From assembly GCA_963662175.1 (NCBI GenBank), contig OY759221.1, positions 15,601,027 through 15,665,026 of the forward strand: DNA of 64,000 nt, in the 5' to 3' direction. The notes below the pieces were generated by a model. It did no database searches. It was not told the DNA's origin and saw nothing but the letters and a program-made list of their open reading frames with translations. Source of the DNA: Aradus depressus (taxonomy: Eukaryota; Arthropoda; Insecta; Hemiptera; Aradidae). This document shows, in pieces, positions 1-11,734 of this stretch. A program made the position numbers and the translations under genes. Within the stretch, counting starts at the first letter, position 1, and each line of letters opens with the position of its first letter.

Positions 1-214
1 AGAAAGCAAGAAGTTTTCCTGCTTCGGAGCTGCCATAACATAACCTATGGAGAGAACCTGCAGCAGAATCCTGGACTTACTACAGAGCTGCTAGTAGATA
101 GAGTTTACTATTTCTGGCGCAGGAAGTGACAGCATTCAGTGGAGAGAAACCTCCCTCCCATCCATCCCCTCCCCTCTATAGACCAACACCCACAGGCCGC
201 GGTGAAACCTTCGT

Positions 215-430
215 CTACACGATAACTCGATAGAATGAATGTATCGACACGAAGTTTTTTATATGTGTATCCGGATGGAATCAGAGCTCAACTAAAATAC
301 CCCAATAACCGCCAATGTGATTGTATCGTCCCAAAATTTAGTATTCAGAAGGTTTTGGAGAGAAAGCAAAACTTTAATTCATTAATTTGTTCTTAGTCGC
401 TGATTCACCGATGTCTTTTTTTTCCCCTGG
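215..430 (+). repeat. Family A interspersed repeat copy
   Basis: Family A is the commonest unclassified repeat in the window. Its hallmark is AATGAATGTATCGACACAAA, preceded by a GATAACTCCCGATA-type stretch. In this orientation it ends near a tract resembling GATTCACCGACGACTTTTTT. This copy has the hallmark at about 234 and the end tract at about 402-420. Both are visible directly; the family name is mine. Confidence 0.6.
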
Positions 431-823
431 CAAATCTTTATTCTTCTCTTGACTTTCCCAAATTGTTTCCCACTAACAGATCTCTTAATGAGTCTATGTA
501 GGTTGTAGATTGTGTTGTGGGGGGGTGTACTGCTTTGTATGCAGCCAAGGATGTGTACCGGGTGGTTGGGCTATACAAAACTTGTGGGGTAATTACCCAA
601 CCAGTAGAGGGAGCCCCCCTGCTCAGTTCGAGCCGGCCCAAACACTTGCCCAACTAGTTCTAGAGCCACAAAGTTGAACCCAAGTCTTCCCAGTTTGGGC
701 CCCCCAAAGTCCACCTAACGACTTGAGCACTCAACTTGCCACAGAAAGGGCCATGAATTTTGACTTTAAAAAATACGAGATTTTTGGAATGTTTTTCAAA
801 CATTAAACATAATATTTGATATT
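431..823. other. No recognisable feature
   Basis: A 71-codon open frame on the minus strand (438-653) has no recognisable composition or motif. I see no gene or repeat here. Confidence 0.5.
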
Positions 824-1098
824 GGGGCGCCGGTAGTTTAGTGGTATGCGTGCTTGCCTTCTGAGCTCTAGATCGTCGTCCTTAACGGATGGGACCTTAA
901 GCAATGGTCCCGAGCCTGTGCGATGTCAGGTACTCGTTAAAGACCCCTGCCCTAGGTAAATAAAAATTTAGGGTAGGCAAAATTTAGGACTCCCACAGTA
1001 GAGTCGGGCTCATGTCCACCAGAGTGACGAAAGAGCGCTCTGGTAGTAGGTGATATGACCTCATAGTTAAAGTTCGGGCATGAGTCATAATATCTAAC
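824..1098 (+). repeat. tRNA-derived SINE copy, diverged
   Basis: The copy begins GGGGCGCCGGTAG and has a tRNA-like A-box region. The B-box part is lost through a deletion. The body then follows the family: TACTCGTTAAAGACCCC, GGGTAGGCAAAATTTAGG and GAGTCGGGCTCATG, ending in the GGGCATGAGTCATAA tail. It is shorter than the complete copies of about 340 bp at 21.2, 25.1 and 29.9 kb. Confidence 0.85.
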
Positions 1099-1427
1099 TA
1101 ATATTTTATTAAATTATTCCATTAAATCTAATAATTTCAAATCTAACGTCGCAAAAGGGTGTCCGTTAAGAAGGGTTTAAAAAAAAAACTTTTTTATGCG
1201 TATTTAGGTACATATACAAAACGTTTAATTTGCTTTTATGTTTAATATTACATATATGTATAGGTAACGAACAATAGATATTTAGATAAAACGCACATAA
1301 TAATAGTTATTATGGATTTTAAGTTATGAACCGAACATATGCATGTATGCCTGTTTCACAAAAAACAGAGAATTATACTCTGCACAGATTGCTAAATAAT
1401 AACCTACCACTTATGTCAAATAAATAC

Positions 1428-1548
1428 TCTTCCATTTTTGGCATCAGGAGGTCAGAAGACAAGAAATTTTGTTGAAAACTCGACGAAATTTCTGACCGAT
1501 TACATAACTTTCCCTATACTTTGTAAAGCTGGAGAAGTAAAAAAAAAA
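1428..1548 (-). repeat. Family A fragment
   Basis: GAAAACTCGACGAAATTTC, then TGACCGATTACATAAC and GCTGGAGAAGTAAAAA, is the reverse complement of the family A end that reads TTTACTTCCCCAGCTATACG in better copies. Confidence 0.6.
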
Positions 1549-1625
1549 TGCCTGTCACTTTGTTCGCAAGGACACGGCTTAGTAGCGCCTCTGGTTGTGA
1601 TTAGTCGCATCTCACTTTGCCGTCG

Positions 1626-1656
1626 TTCTCTCTCTCACCCTCTCTCTCTCTCTCTC
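1626..1656. repeat. CT-rich microsatellite
   Basis: Interrupted (TC)n tract on the plus strand. Confidence 0.8.
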
Positions 1657-2157
1657 GCCTCCCTCTGCCCCTGCATTAAAGCCCTTCGTAGAATAATTTA
1701 TCAGAGGGTTGGATTCAGAGACCCAATCCATCATCCGTCAGAGAGGATTTTCATTTAAACACCTCGCAGCAGAGCCCTCTACAGTTCTCTTGTCGCGATC
1801 TGCACAAATACACCCAAAGGACAATAATTAATGGATTTTTCTTACCAAGAGCGAGGGGGCTCCTCTTATCACTTGCTATCGGTGGCTGCCGTACCGCTCT
1901 TTAGAAGCAGCAAATCCTCTCGATTAGCTCAGCATCATGTATCTTATGATAATGGGTGTCAATATTTACTTCATAGAACACGATGCACCTTAAGGCGCTC
2001 CATCGTTAGGTGGGAAGTTAGTAAGGAAAATTCTCTTTCTTTACTTTCATGTTCTGAAGGGAAAAATGAAAATATGTTGATAAGGTCGAAAAATGGTCTC
2101 CGAGATATTCTGATTGTTAGTTACTTAACAGAGCGCTCTCTGTATTATCTACGATTG

Positions 2158-2297
2158 GGGTCTTTAACAAGTACATAACATCGCTTAACATCTCATCCGA
2201 AGGTCGGCGTGCTCATTATCCTGATGAAAAACCGAAGGCCCTGAACCGGGTTTCGAGCTCAGTAAGCAAGCACGCTACCCTGAACTACTGGCGCCCC
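2158..2297 (-). repeat. tRNA-SINE fragment
   Basis: The reversed head (AGTAAGCAAGCACGC and TACTGGCGCCCC) and the reversed middle (GGGGTCTTTAACAAGTAC) are present. The tail half is missing. Confidence 0.8.
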
Positions 2298-2775
2298 AGA
2301 AGAGCGATTTTCCACATGTCGTCCGCAATAACTTCTACAAAAGTGCACAGATTTTAGTTTTTTTAAAGTTCTCTTCGAAGAGGATTCCAGACCTGTTGAA
2401 AAACACATATACCTATAAGATGTACTCTGCCTCCTTCAGAACAACAGAGTGTTTTGTTGCCAGTAGGTTGTTGGAAATATATGCAATTTTGTGGAATTGT
2501 TTTGCACGTATTCTGAACTACTTCTTTCGTTCTTGATCTTAGAACATGGAATATACCGAAATTTTCTTTAGTTAAACATTTTTGAAAGGAGAGAGAAATA
2601 TACTCGTTTGAGATCAGAAGAAAATGTGGATTGTCCAAGTTAAACGTTAAAATTGAGGAGTCGGAAGCTGATGTGTCCACAGTCGCACTGAGTGGCATAT
2701 TCTTGTCATTTTTGTACTTAGTGACCATAAATCGTGACTTCTTGGCAAAACCTCCAAATGAAATTGCAGGCATTC

Positions 2776-3120
2776 CAGATTTCTCTCACTGTTGTTTCAT
2801 TGAAAAGACTCCTTGCAACAGGGAATAGATGCGTGCAGCTGTCCAAAGAATACTCAAGTTCCGCACCTTAACGAGGAAGGCCAGGCTAATTGTATATAAA
2901 ACCATTGTCCATCCAATTGTGACTTACACTTGTCAAACTTGGGCGTTGACTACAGAAAATGAAGGGACTCTGCTACTGTGGGTACGGAAAATACTTAGAA
3001 ACTTTTTGGAACGGCAGATGGCATATTCGGGAAAACAGGAAATTGAGAGACATCTAAGGGAGACCTATCTGGTGACCGTGATCAAGGAGGCAAGAATGGG
3101 CGGAGGAAGACTTCCATAAC
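2776..3120 (+). pseudogene. Non-LTR retrotransposon C-terminal relic
   Basis: The translation between about 2829 and 3030 contains LTRKARLIVYKTIVHPIVTY, then a TCQTWAL-like stretch. This is the thumb/C-terminal region that follows the reverse-transcriptase palm in many insect LINEs (pattern: YKT-x-PI-x-TY-x-ETWAL). Just upstream, GNRCVQL-type sequence is in another frame, so a small deletion lies near 2830. The region has no catalytic box and no intact end. The clade cannot be fixed from this fragment. Family recognition rests on remembered motif patterns, not on a search. Confidence 0.6.
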
Positions 3121-3994
3121 AAGCCCTCTACTGTAGGCCAGGTGGTGTCAGGATAAGAGGATGACCTCGAGGCGTATATCTGAGCGTTGGTCATCAGAAG
3201 ATGGAGGGAAAAGGCTATTTTCGCTTTTCAGGACCGTAGCGCCGCAGGAAGAAGAAGGTTGTTCTTTTGGAAGTCACCTTGTGAAGAATTGCCATTATAC
3301 TACGCCACATTGCCGATGCGCCAATCTCACATTGCATAATGACCTTAACATCCCATTTGGACCCTCTGTTATCCAGGACACTCTATCGAAATCACGACAA
3401 ATTCTTTCCTCACGCCCTAACAACATCCACAAACACTCTCCCAACAAATCCACCAGGACGCTTTAATCCATCTGCTCCATGCCTAGCCTGAACACTTCTT
3501 CGTTCTCGTACCTCAGAAGATATTTTTTTGGGGAAGTTTAACGCCAGGGATATTTGCCACTTTGAGAGAAAGTTGTTTGAGGATCCTGCGGACTGATACA
3601 CACGGGTTAAGGAATGAGATATGTCTTGTTTTCGACCTGATACTACTTTTCAATTGTGTACGTTCCTTCCTTGGCGGCTCGTTTTTAATTTGATTAACTC
3701 TTCAGCTTACTTCCCCATCCTATTTACAAACTCTCCACCATAAATCTGAAACAACTTCTCCAGTAGTTACTCCTGCTCGAGTTCCTGTCTGAGTTATGCT
3801 CTTGGATACAGTCTTTTCTTTCAAGTTTACGCCATCTCCCCTTTTACAGTTTCTTGTTGGGGGAAAAACAGAGTTCTTTGTCATTCAGTCGAGATGAAGG
3901 AAAGTTGGAACATTATGACAGTTCTGAACTGCGGGTAATATTAATTTTTATTACCTAAATGGCGAATAAATAATTTAATAAGGTTGAAAAAATT
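3121..3994. other. No gene recognised
   Basis: The first part may continue the decayed LINE in broken frames. The remainder is AT-rich with CT-rich patches. A 101-codon plus-strand frame at 3161-3466 has no recognisable motif. Confidence 0.4.
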
Positions 3995-4230
3995 CAACCT
4001 TATTGTTTCATGTCATGTTTCAAGGTCCCCTGAATACGTTTTGACCATTTTCGCGATGATGTCGGTGTGATGAGAATTTTGTGAGCGCTCTGATGCAGGA
4101 ACGATTGAAGCTACGAACCTGAAACTTGAAATGAAAAATTCATGTGCAACTTAGATCTGATTAGATTTTGACCGCAATCAGTCGAAAATTGAAACCACTT
4201 ACATTTTACAAGATACCGCGTTTAGATATA
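3995..4230 (+). repeat. Family B interspersed repeat copy
   Basis: Family B is a second unclassified repeat. Its landmarks are CATGTTTCAAGGTCCC, TTTTGACCATTTTCGCGATG, ACTTAGATCTGATTAGATTT and ACATTTTACAAGATACCGC. All four are visible in this copy. Confidence 0.7.
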
Positions 4231-4240
4231 TTAGACATTG

Positions 4241-4624
4241 ATCCTTTTAGCGTAGATCGATCCAGGGTTACTTCTACAATATTAAAGGTGGGAGGTCTGA
4301 GAGACAGCTGGCTCACTTCCCAACTCTGGAAGAAGGGTCTATGTGATGAGGTAGACGAGGTGTCAGTTGAACAGACATAGATCCTTTCAGCGTAGATCGA
4401 TCCAGGGCTTGTGTTCCCTCTACAATATTAAAGGTGGGAGGTCCGAGAGACAGCTGGCTCACTTCCCAGTTGGGAAGAAGGGCCTATGTGATGAGAGGTA
4501 GACGAGGTGTCAGTTGAACAGACATAGATCCTTTCAGCGTAGATCGATCCAGGGCTTGGGTTCCCTCTACAATATTAAAGGTGGGAGGTCCGAGAGACAG
4601 CTGGCTCACTTCCCAACTCTGCCG
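4241..4624. repeat. Tandem repeat, about 145-bp unit
   Basis: Three head-to-tail units begin ATCCTTT(T/C)AGCGTAGATCG at 4241, 4381 and 4528. The third is cut after about 97 bp. Units one and two both finish TTGAACAGACATAG and differ by a few substitutions and small indels. The 70-codon frame over 4168-4380 is an accident of this repeat. Confidence 0.9.
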
Positions 4625-5916
4625 CCCCGCTGTCTTCAAGATACACCACCAAGCCCGTCTTAAGTGAAAGTTCTCTTTGTGCTGATGTTGGACGGACTGA
4701 AGGTAGGTAATTCTGGAGGAAGGGCCTATAATTCAGGGAATAAAGACAAAAAATAGGTCAAACTTCGGTAAAATTCCCGTATGAACCTTCCTTTTGTGGT
4801 TCTAAACAATATCCCAAAAATCCCCACCGATACATGTGCCGCTAAAAATGTTACGCGGGGTCAAAGGTCACAAAGCCAGCACATCGACATCTACGAGTCC
4901 ACCTCCCAGCAGAATGCGTTCCAGTGAACCACGCTTTTCGTTTAAAAATCTTTGTATTTTTTGCGGTGAAGAAGCGGATGAGGAGAAAGAAAAGAAAAAA
5001 GGATAAATATTCGCCGTAAGATCCAATATGTCTCGACGCTTTCTTTTAAGAACTCCATTCTTGAGATAGCAGAAAAGCGTAATTTTGACACTAAGACCGC
5101 TACACGACGGATTATTTACGAACACGATCTGGTCGCTGCTGGGGCTCGATATCACTCCGATTGATTTAAACATTTTATGAAGCCTACCACGGCTAGTACG
5201 GTTGGTCATCCTGAAGATAGTAAAGTATCATTAGCGATGGAAGAAATATATTAATTTATTGAAAATAATGATGAATGTCATATCATAACATATTAGCTAA
5301 GGTTTGAAAAATAAATGAACTGCAGTGTACCACTGTCAGAATGTAACTGATGTGAAAAGAGGACGTGTCGTTCTTGTGTTTACATCCCGGCTTTGCGCAC
5401 TTATTGTAAACAACGGAGGCCCACCTCTTGGGTTCAATGTCTACAACTAGTCTACTTCCAATACATTCCCATCTTCCTAGTGAAAATTTCATAATTTGAA
5501 TTTTGACGTGAAAACGTCTATTCGCTCGTTAAGCACAGTGATAGCCGGTCAAACTTTCTTGTGTTACAAAATACCGTCAGATTTCAATCGATAATAACTA
5601 TGAGACTAATAAAGCGATAACAACGGTTGAGGTCACAATGGATAGAGCATGTCTGTACGTGTTTGTTGTGCAGTGTTTGTTTTGCCTGTGACGTTATCGG
5701 GCTAGTATGGGCGCCGGCGGATGATTGTTGCGAATTAGCGTTGTGTAAAGTTATAAATTAGTGTAGCGTGATAACGCGTTTAGATAGAACGTTGATTCGG
5801 GTGTCATTGTAAAGAGCTTGAGGAGAACTATTAGGACTCAAAGTGAAACAATAAAAATATTCGCCGAATGATATGTAAAAATCGGTATTAAATTGAAAAT
5901 TGCATAAAAAATAAAG
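4625..5916. other. No gene recognised
   Basis: A 113-codon minus-strand frame (4868-5209) is the longest here. It is serine-rich with a phenylalanine/serine run and a poly-basic stretch (KRKRRD). I cannot assign it to a family, and it has no supporting start context. No repeat family was recognised in the rest. Confidence 0.4.
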
Positions 5917-6054
5917 ATGTCGTCTCATATGAATCGTAAATATGCGCGGAATTATAGAAAACGCAAATCAGAGGGAAGCTCGCATCAAAAGGAATTTAAA
6001 AAAGTGCTAGTGCCGAGCAAATACAAGAGCTACGGCAGCATCGAAAAAAAATAA
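5917..6054 (+). CDS. Small basic open frame, unassigned
   Basis: A 45-residue frame starts ATG at 5917 and ends TAA at 6052-6054. The product is strongly basic (RKYARNYRKRK near its start) and resembles the lysine/arginine-rich beginnings of some transposases. The similarity is only compositional. The sequence just upstream is less AT-rich than its surroundings. It could be a relic of a transposon first exon or a chance frame. Confidence 0.2.
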   Translation: MSSHMNRKYARNYRKRKSEGSSHQKEFKKVLVPSKYKSYGSIEKK

Positions 6055-6763
6055 TGAAAAATGATTTTATGCCGACGTTTTCACTGAAAATCCAAGGCGT
6101 GGACGTTGCCTACGCCTTAATTTATGTTTTTTTTTGTGCTAAGTTTGTGAATTGCCCTACTGTGCGTCGTTGAGAGGTTAACGCCATCGGTTGCAAGATG
6201 CAGTTTTGTCAACACTGGCTATGGGATGTTTCAAAATATTTATTTACAAATTGATCTACCTGAAACATGGTTGAGAGGCAGAAAGTTGTATATTGGTATG
6301 ATGTAGTGCATGGCGGCGAGTAGCCGAGAGCTGACTAACACGAGTATTAATTACTAGGGGGTCCCCTGTGGTTGATGCGGGTCATGTTAGGGGACTCGGG
6401 GATCTGGTGCGGTCTGTAACGGATCAGGGGGACACGGTCCACTGGCTTCATATTGGAAGTTCGCTCTCCCCCCTCTATACAACTGGCAGAGGCCAAACAA
6501 AAAAAAATATTGTAAAAACTCATCCCACCTCTCTAACCTTCGCATGATAATTTCAATTTTCAATTTGTATGCACGAGAGGATTACATTGCAATATTTTGA
6601 TCAATTTGAAGGAACTTTTCGTATATGTGATTGTTGTTGACACTGATTACCACTCAGATGAGCTAATATATTTGATTTATCTTCTAGATACATAATTAAA
6701 AGGATGCCCATATAACACCTCCCCAACTAGTACCCAACTCCTATCCCACTTTTTGTAGGAAAA
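6055..6763. other. No gene recognised
   Basis: Contains a small stem-loop-forming stretch (AAGGCGT ... ACGCCTT around 6093-6117) and a GC-richer patch at 6350-6450, neither of which I can assign. Confidence 0.4.
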
Positions 6764-6840
6764 GAAACGCAAAAACCCCAATAACTGACGATAGAATGAA
6801 TGAGTCGACACGAAATTTAGAGATTTAGCGGCAGAAAAAC
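6764..6840 (+). repeat. Family A fragment
   Basis: Carries CCCCAATAACTGACGATAG followed by AATGAATGAGTCGACACG, the family hallmark. Confidence 0.6.
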
Positions 6841-7639
6841 GAATCTCAGCTCTGAAGCAAATGAAATTTTGGACTTTTTTTCCTGAACTCTAGTTCTACT
6901 TTAATGTATTACATTATATCTTACATTTGTATTTGTATGTATTTATACATAAACTAGGTGTGCAATACATTCTGCTGTTTGCAAAAACTGAGCTGAGTCA
7001 GTCTAAATTTATTGAATCAATGGGGCATATGAACCGGTTTGGGATAACTGGATGGAACCGTAGCTTTTTCTTTTTTTGAAATCGAAAAATTCTATTTTGC
7101 GCGAGAATTTTGTCTCTCGATTGATTTCAATGGGGATTTTGTTTTTCGGTGATTATTCCTCCGTGGTATGTTCGATTTCAGATTTTTTTTGTAGTAAACC
7201 ATCGTCACCGTGTCCACTACCATCGTGGCAAATTTCAATTAGGTAAAGGGGTTTAGGAGGAGTACGAGTACAACGAAATACATGAGTCGCCTAAGAAAGA
7301 GCTTCGTAAACTCAACTCAATAAAAAAATTGTAACCATACATACCATCATACATATATGACTCCAAATATATACAGTTTTGTGTTTCTTTGTTTCATATT
7401 GCTCCTATGACACTGGAACAATTTTTTTCGTAAATGATCAGTTATCCGAATACCCCCCAGTCCACAATTGTTTCGGATAATCGATGCTGTACTTATCACT
7501 AAACCATTTTGGTATTTCCTCTACCCCTCTCTATTAAGATAACAGAAAGAATTGGAAATTATTTAGGGATCGTATTTTCTGTGCTTTTATTGGATTTGAA
7601 GTTTTTTTGCTACTTCACCTCTACGAAGTATATGGGACC

Positions 7640-7885
7640 GTAATCATCGGTCAGAAATTCGATTTCGAGTTTTCACTGGGATTTCATGTTTTGTCAGTCG
7701 GTTTCCAAAACCTCAATCGTTGATACATTCATTACATCTGCAGATATTATAGTACTTGAGTCGAACCCCATTCTCTTTGACTGATTTACGTGAAAAATTA
7801 ATGTGTGTCATCTTTATGGAGTTTTGAATTCAAATATAAAATTTCATGTCGACACATTCATTGAAAGTTTAGTTTTGAATGAATG
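7640..7885 (-). repeat. Family A fragment
   Basis: Reverse-orientation hallmark CATGTCGACACATTCATTG at about 7847, with ACATTCATTACATCTGCAG at about 7725 and the TTGACTGATTTACGTGAAAA middle section. Confidence 0.6.
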
Positions 7886-8013
7886 TTTTTTGTATGAAGA
7901 GTGAGTGAACCTCGCTTCCCAGACCCCTTTCAGCTATGTCAGTAATCCTTTAATCTCTACGCTGTACGGGTGAGGTAAGCAACTTTTTTATTTTGTTACT
8001 CTATACCCTGATT

Positions 8014-8534
8014 GCTACTATGGTCTCAGCAAGCACTTCAGAAGCAACCACATATCCAGTCGTTCTATATAAGACCCTTATCCGCCCAGTTCTTATGTAT
8101 GCCTCAGAAACCTGGACAACTTCAAATATGAGCGAACAGAGCCCTTTGGTGTTCGAAAGGAAGGTTCTGCGCAGAATATTCGGAGGAGTGAAATTAGGCC
8201 GTGGGCGCAGACGCATCAACCAGGAGCTCTACGAACTATATAGAGAATCAGATGTCCTGAAAGTAATGAAGATTGGGCGGTTAAGATGGGCAGGACATGT
8301 CGCCAGGATGGAAGCTGAGGAAGTGCCGAAAAAGCTGCTAATGGAGCCCATTCATGGAGTAAGACGGCGATGGAGACCTAAGCTGAGATGGGCAGATGGT
8401 ATTTCAGAAGATGCCCGAAACATATTCCGCATCAGAAACTGGATGGCAGCCGCACAGGATCGAGACAGTTGGCGGCTGTTGGTGGAGGAGGCCAGGATCC
8501 GTCACCGGGTTGTAGCGCCACGATTGATTGATTG
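8014..8534 (+). mobile_element. 5'-truncated non-LTR retrotransposon with target-site duplications
   Basis: The 11-bp sequence ATACCCTGATT flanks the element at 8003-8013 and 8535-8545. The insert is 521 bp and ends in a short GATT repeat tail (8522-8534) instead of poly(A). It contains only the 3' end of the coding region. Clean duplications plus loss of the 5' part are the signature of target-primed reverse transcription. A GATT-type tail suits RTE-like or related clades, but the clade is inference. Confidence 0.85.
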
Positions 8535-8535
8535 A
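8014..8535 (+). pseudogene. Non-LTR reverse transcriptase C-terminus
   Basis: An uninterrupted frame of about 170 residues runs from the insertion point to TGA. It has, in order: YKTLIRPVLMYASETW (post-palm region), FERKVLRRIFGG, an ELYELY stretch, RLRWAGHVARM, GVRRRWRPKLRWADG, and a final W-x-A-x-DR-x-SWR-x-LVEEA block. This order is characteristic of the C-terminal segment of insect LINE polyproteins. No catalytic YADD box is present because the copy is truncated. The seven residues before 8014 in the same frame are flanking DNA. The lack of stop codons suggests a fairly recent insertion. Confidence 0.8.
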
Positions 8536-8679
8536 TACCCTGATTCTTAAAGATTTGCTAGTTACTCTTCATATATTATATTTGTTCAATCATAAATCTG
8601 CCACTGATGATATCGCTGTCGAAAACCGGTTCTGGTCAAAAATAAAACAATGGGAATACAACGTCTTTTGTTTTTACAG

Positions 8680-8748
8680 AACAAGAAATTTCGTTGAAAA
8701 CTCCGCATCGAATTTCTGTTCAATTTCATAACTTTCCCTATTTACATT
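8680..8748 (-). repeat. Family A fragment
   Basis: GAAATTTCGTTGAAAACTCC, then CATCGAATTTCTG and ATAACTTTCCC, is the reversed terminal part of family A. Confidence 0.55.
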
Positions 8749-9455
8749 GCCAGTTATTACTGAGGTAACGATTTAATTTTAGAAGTTTCTAAAAAAATGT
8801 CTTCTTAATAGGCACTTGATTTCTGAGGGAAATACTTTTTTGTCCATAATATAGGCTGCGCTGCTGAGTTCATTATCAGTTACGACTTTCATTTTGCCAA
8901 CTTCCGCACTGTTTGTAACAGAAATTCATACATGGCAGAAAAACAAACTACTAAATTGAAGTCCTTGTCCTATATCACTAAAAATGAAGGGCCAACTCTC
9001 TGTTATTGTATGCTGTGAAACAAAAAAAGAATTCCCTTCAATAAATGTTTGATGCTGACACGGCTGATGGCAAACGCTGGGCCCACAGTTTCTTTTCAGG
9101 CCTTAAACCGATCCGATTGCCACCAAAGAGGATTTAGTCTCTAGTCCCACACTAAGTGATTTTATTTTTTCAATTTTTTTTTTTTTTCCACTTCTCTGTT
9201 ACTTGATTTTCTGAACCGTTTTTCTAAAGTCCCCTCCCTTCGTCCCTTCTTCAGGGGATGCCAGCTCCTTTCTTCTCTGAAAAAGAGTCGTCACTCTATC
9301 ACCGACCATTAACTAAGTTTTTGCACTCCCTCAAACACCAATTAACCGTTATAATCAATAGTTGTCTTACAGAGGGACTTCTGAATATCATACTAAATTT
9401 TGTGTGGATATATTCGTTACATCGGCACTTATTTACAAAAAGTAATTAAGAGATA
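8749..9455. other. No gene recognised
   Basis: AT-rich sequence with a poly(T) run near 9176-9188. No motif seen. Confidence 0.4.
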
Positions 9456-9575
9456 GAGGAGTCTTTAACGAGTGCCTGACATGGTACACGCTCGGGACCA
9501 TGGCTTAACGTCCTTTCCGAAGGACGGCGGCCTAGGCAAGCAAGCCAGCTCTAAGAGCTACCTGTGCTCTTATTC
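9456..9575 (-). repeat. tRNA-SINE fragment, diverged
   Basis: Recognisable reversed SINE landmarks: AGTCTTTAACGAGTGCCTGA, CGCTCGGGACCATGGCTTAA and CGAAGGACGGCG. Confidence 0.7.
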
Positions 9576-9854
9576 TCATAGTATTCTTGGCATGAAATAA
9601 AAATGCTTTACGTCAAGTCTAACTATATTAGGGCTGATGGTTCAGACCGATGAGAGCCCCGACGTCTGTGTGGCGTTGACGACGATATGGCTGCCGTTCC
9701 CGGCGGTGCACTTCCCCAGCACAAATTAATCATTTACGATTTCACTCTCCCTTTAGTGCCTTCTGAATCTTCTTCTTTTCTTCTTCCTGCGGCGCTACGG
9801 TCCTGAAAGAACCCGGGCCTCCGTCACAATCCTCCTCCATTCATCTCGATCTAA

Positions 9855-10330
9855 AACCTTCTCCCTCCATCCTCTGATGCCCAATACTCAATGACTTCTG
9901 AATCACAATAAATTTCATGTCGATACATGACATGATGGACACTGTCATATGAACAAACACCCATGCATCGCTAGAAGCCCTCTGAGCAGGAAATGCGGCA
10001 GTGTTCCAATTCCATGTTTTCCGACCTCTAGAGTCCAAATATGAAAAAAGAAATGTCTAACTGTTTACCTGTGAACACGATAACTCCCGATAGAATGAAT
10101 GTGTAGACACGAAATTCAATATCTGTGATCATAACTCCATAAGGACAACACATATCTATTTTCAGCCAAATGGCCAAAGGGGAGGGGGGGTTAGGGAGAG
10201 GCGTAACTCAAAACCTACTGCCGCTGTAATGAATGTATCGCCACAAATTTTGATATGTGTATTCAAAACTCCATAAGAACGATATTTATTAATTTTCAAA
10301 GGTGTCGGCAGAAGAGAAGGGGGGGGTCAG
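9855..10330. repeat. Family A copies, mixed orientation
   Basis: A reversed piece (about 9855-9925, with CATGTCGATACATGACATG) lies next to a forward copy (about 10010-10330). The forward copy has CATGTTTTCCGACCTCTAGA, AACTCCCGATAGAATG and two hallmark sites near 10095 and 10232. Confidence 0.65.
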
Positions 10331-10554
10331 TGGGGGGTTAACTCAAAGGGGGGCTGCTTTAGGGTCCAACACACACAGGGCACACAAGAGGTCTACGGTG
10401 ATAATTTCAGCGCTAAAAAAAAAAAAAAAAAATCAAATAGAATGTCAGGCAAAGTTGACATAGGTGAAGAGAAATTTCGTTATTGAATACTTTTTAAACT
10501 CGCTCTAAAGTGCGATTTGGCCTTATGAACACCCGAAAAAATTAAATTTCAATG

Positions 10555-10625
10555 AAAACTAAACATCGAATTTCTGACCGAATACATAACTTATTCTATA
10601 CTTCTTATAGCTGGAGAAGTAAAAA
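10555..10625 (-). repeat. Family A fragment
   Basis: GAATTTCTGACCGAATACAT then GCTGGAGAAGTAAAAA. Confidence 0.55.
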
Positions 10626-11090
10626 TACTTTGAAAATTAAAATTAAAATTTGTCAAAACATATATCAATTTGACATTTCTTGTTTTCTCTCTATAGTCTT
10701 CGTATTACCTAAAAAGCGGTGAACTAAAAAATTTTAAAATAATTTTGCAAACCAACAATTTTAATTGTATATCACTTAAGTGACTCACTCATTTTAAAAT
10801 GAGGATAGTAAAACATCCGTTAACTGTTTTAAGACTAGCTCATTGTTGAACAAGAAAAAACGAGGAATAATGTTAGTTTTTCTTACCATTTTTCATGAAA
10901 CTTTACGTCTCAACTTTCTCCAATAAAGTTCAACTTTCCCAAGTTTTAAGTTCCCCCTTAGTTCTTATAATTTTGTTAAATCTCCAGTAATTTTGCGGTT
11001 ATATAGTAATTACTAGGATAGGTTATATTTAATTTATTTGATATATTACTATGCATTAATAAAATGTACCTTTTTTTGTCTTTTTTTTTA
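10626..11090. other. No feature recognised
   Basis: Very AT-rich. No repeat family or frame of note. Confidence 0.5.
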
Positions 11091-11225
11091 CTTCCCCCGG
11101 CTATAAAAACTATAAGGTAGTTATGTAATTCAAAAATTCGATGCGGAGTTTTTTTTAACTGAATTTCATGTTTTCCGAAATGAAAAAAAAAATACAGTCT
11201 GTGAACTCTCGATAGAATGAATGTT
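11091..11225 (+). repeat. Family A fragment
   Basis: TTACTTCCCCCGGCTATAAA, AATTCGATGCGGAG and GAATTTCATGTTTTCCG mark the start of a forward copy. It is cut off just after AGAATGAATGTT. Confidence 0.65.
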
Positions 11226-11362
11226 GGATAGTTAGTTATTGAGACTCATGCTGCGGCTTTAACTACAAGGTCATATCGCCTACTACCAGAGCGCTCTTTC
11301 GTCGCACTGGTGGACTTGAGCCAGACTCTACTATGGGACTCTTAAATATTGCGTACCTAGGT
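11226..11362 (-). repeat. tRNA-SINE tail fragment
   Basis: Reversed tail half: GGCTTTAACTACAAGGTCAT, CCAGAGCGCTCTTTCGTCGC, then GACTCTACTATGGGA. Confidence 0.8.
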
Positions 11363-11734
11363 TTATTCTTCACATAGAGTAAAGGGAAACCGTCGCACAT
11401 TCTATTATTTCCAAAAACTTATGTTATTAACATTTTTGAATCGTTGGGTGTCGAGAGAGCTCGGGATCAAAGTGGAGCTTAAGTGGCTATAGCAGGTTGG
11501 GGGTGACCTCCGCTCGGTCAATCTGGGACGATCGGCCGTCGTCTCCAGCCCGTTCTTAAGCTAGGCTATAGGAGGTTGGGGGCGACGTGCGCCCGATCAA
11601 TCTGGGACGATCGGCCATCGTCTCCAGCCCATTCCATTGCTTTCTTCCCTGCGTGCGAGGAGCCTACATACCGTCGGAACCAACCTGGCCTGGTCATTCA
11701 GCCAGGATTATATGTTCTGCAGTCTTCATGACAT

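Noticed and set aside
2363..2773. 136-codon minus-strand open frame as a gene
   Set aside because: No recognisable domain, no conserved motif, and it overlaps the start of a LINE relic on the other strand.
4868..5209. 113-codon minus-strand frame as an exon
   Set aside because: Low-complexity serine/phenylalanine and basic runs, no splice-site or homology evidence.
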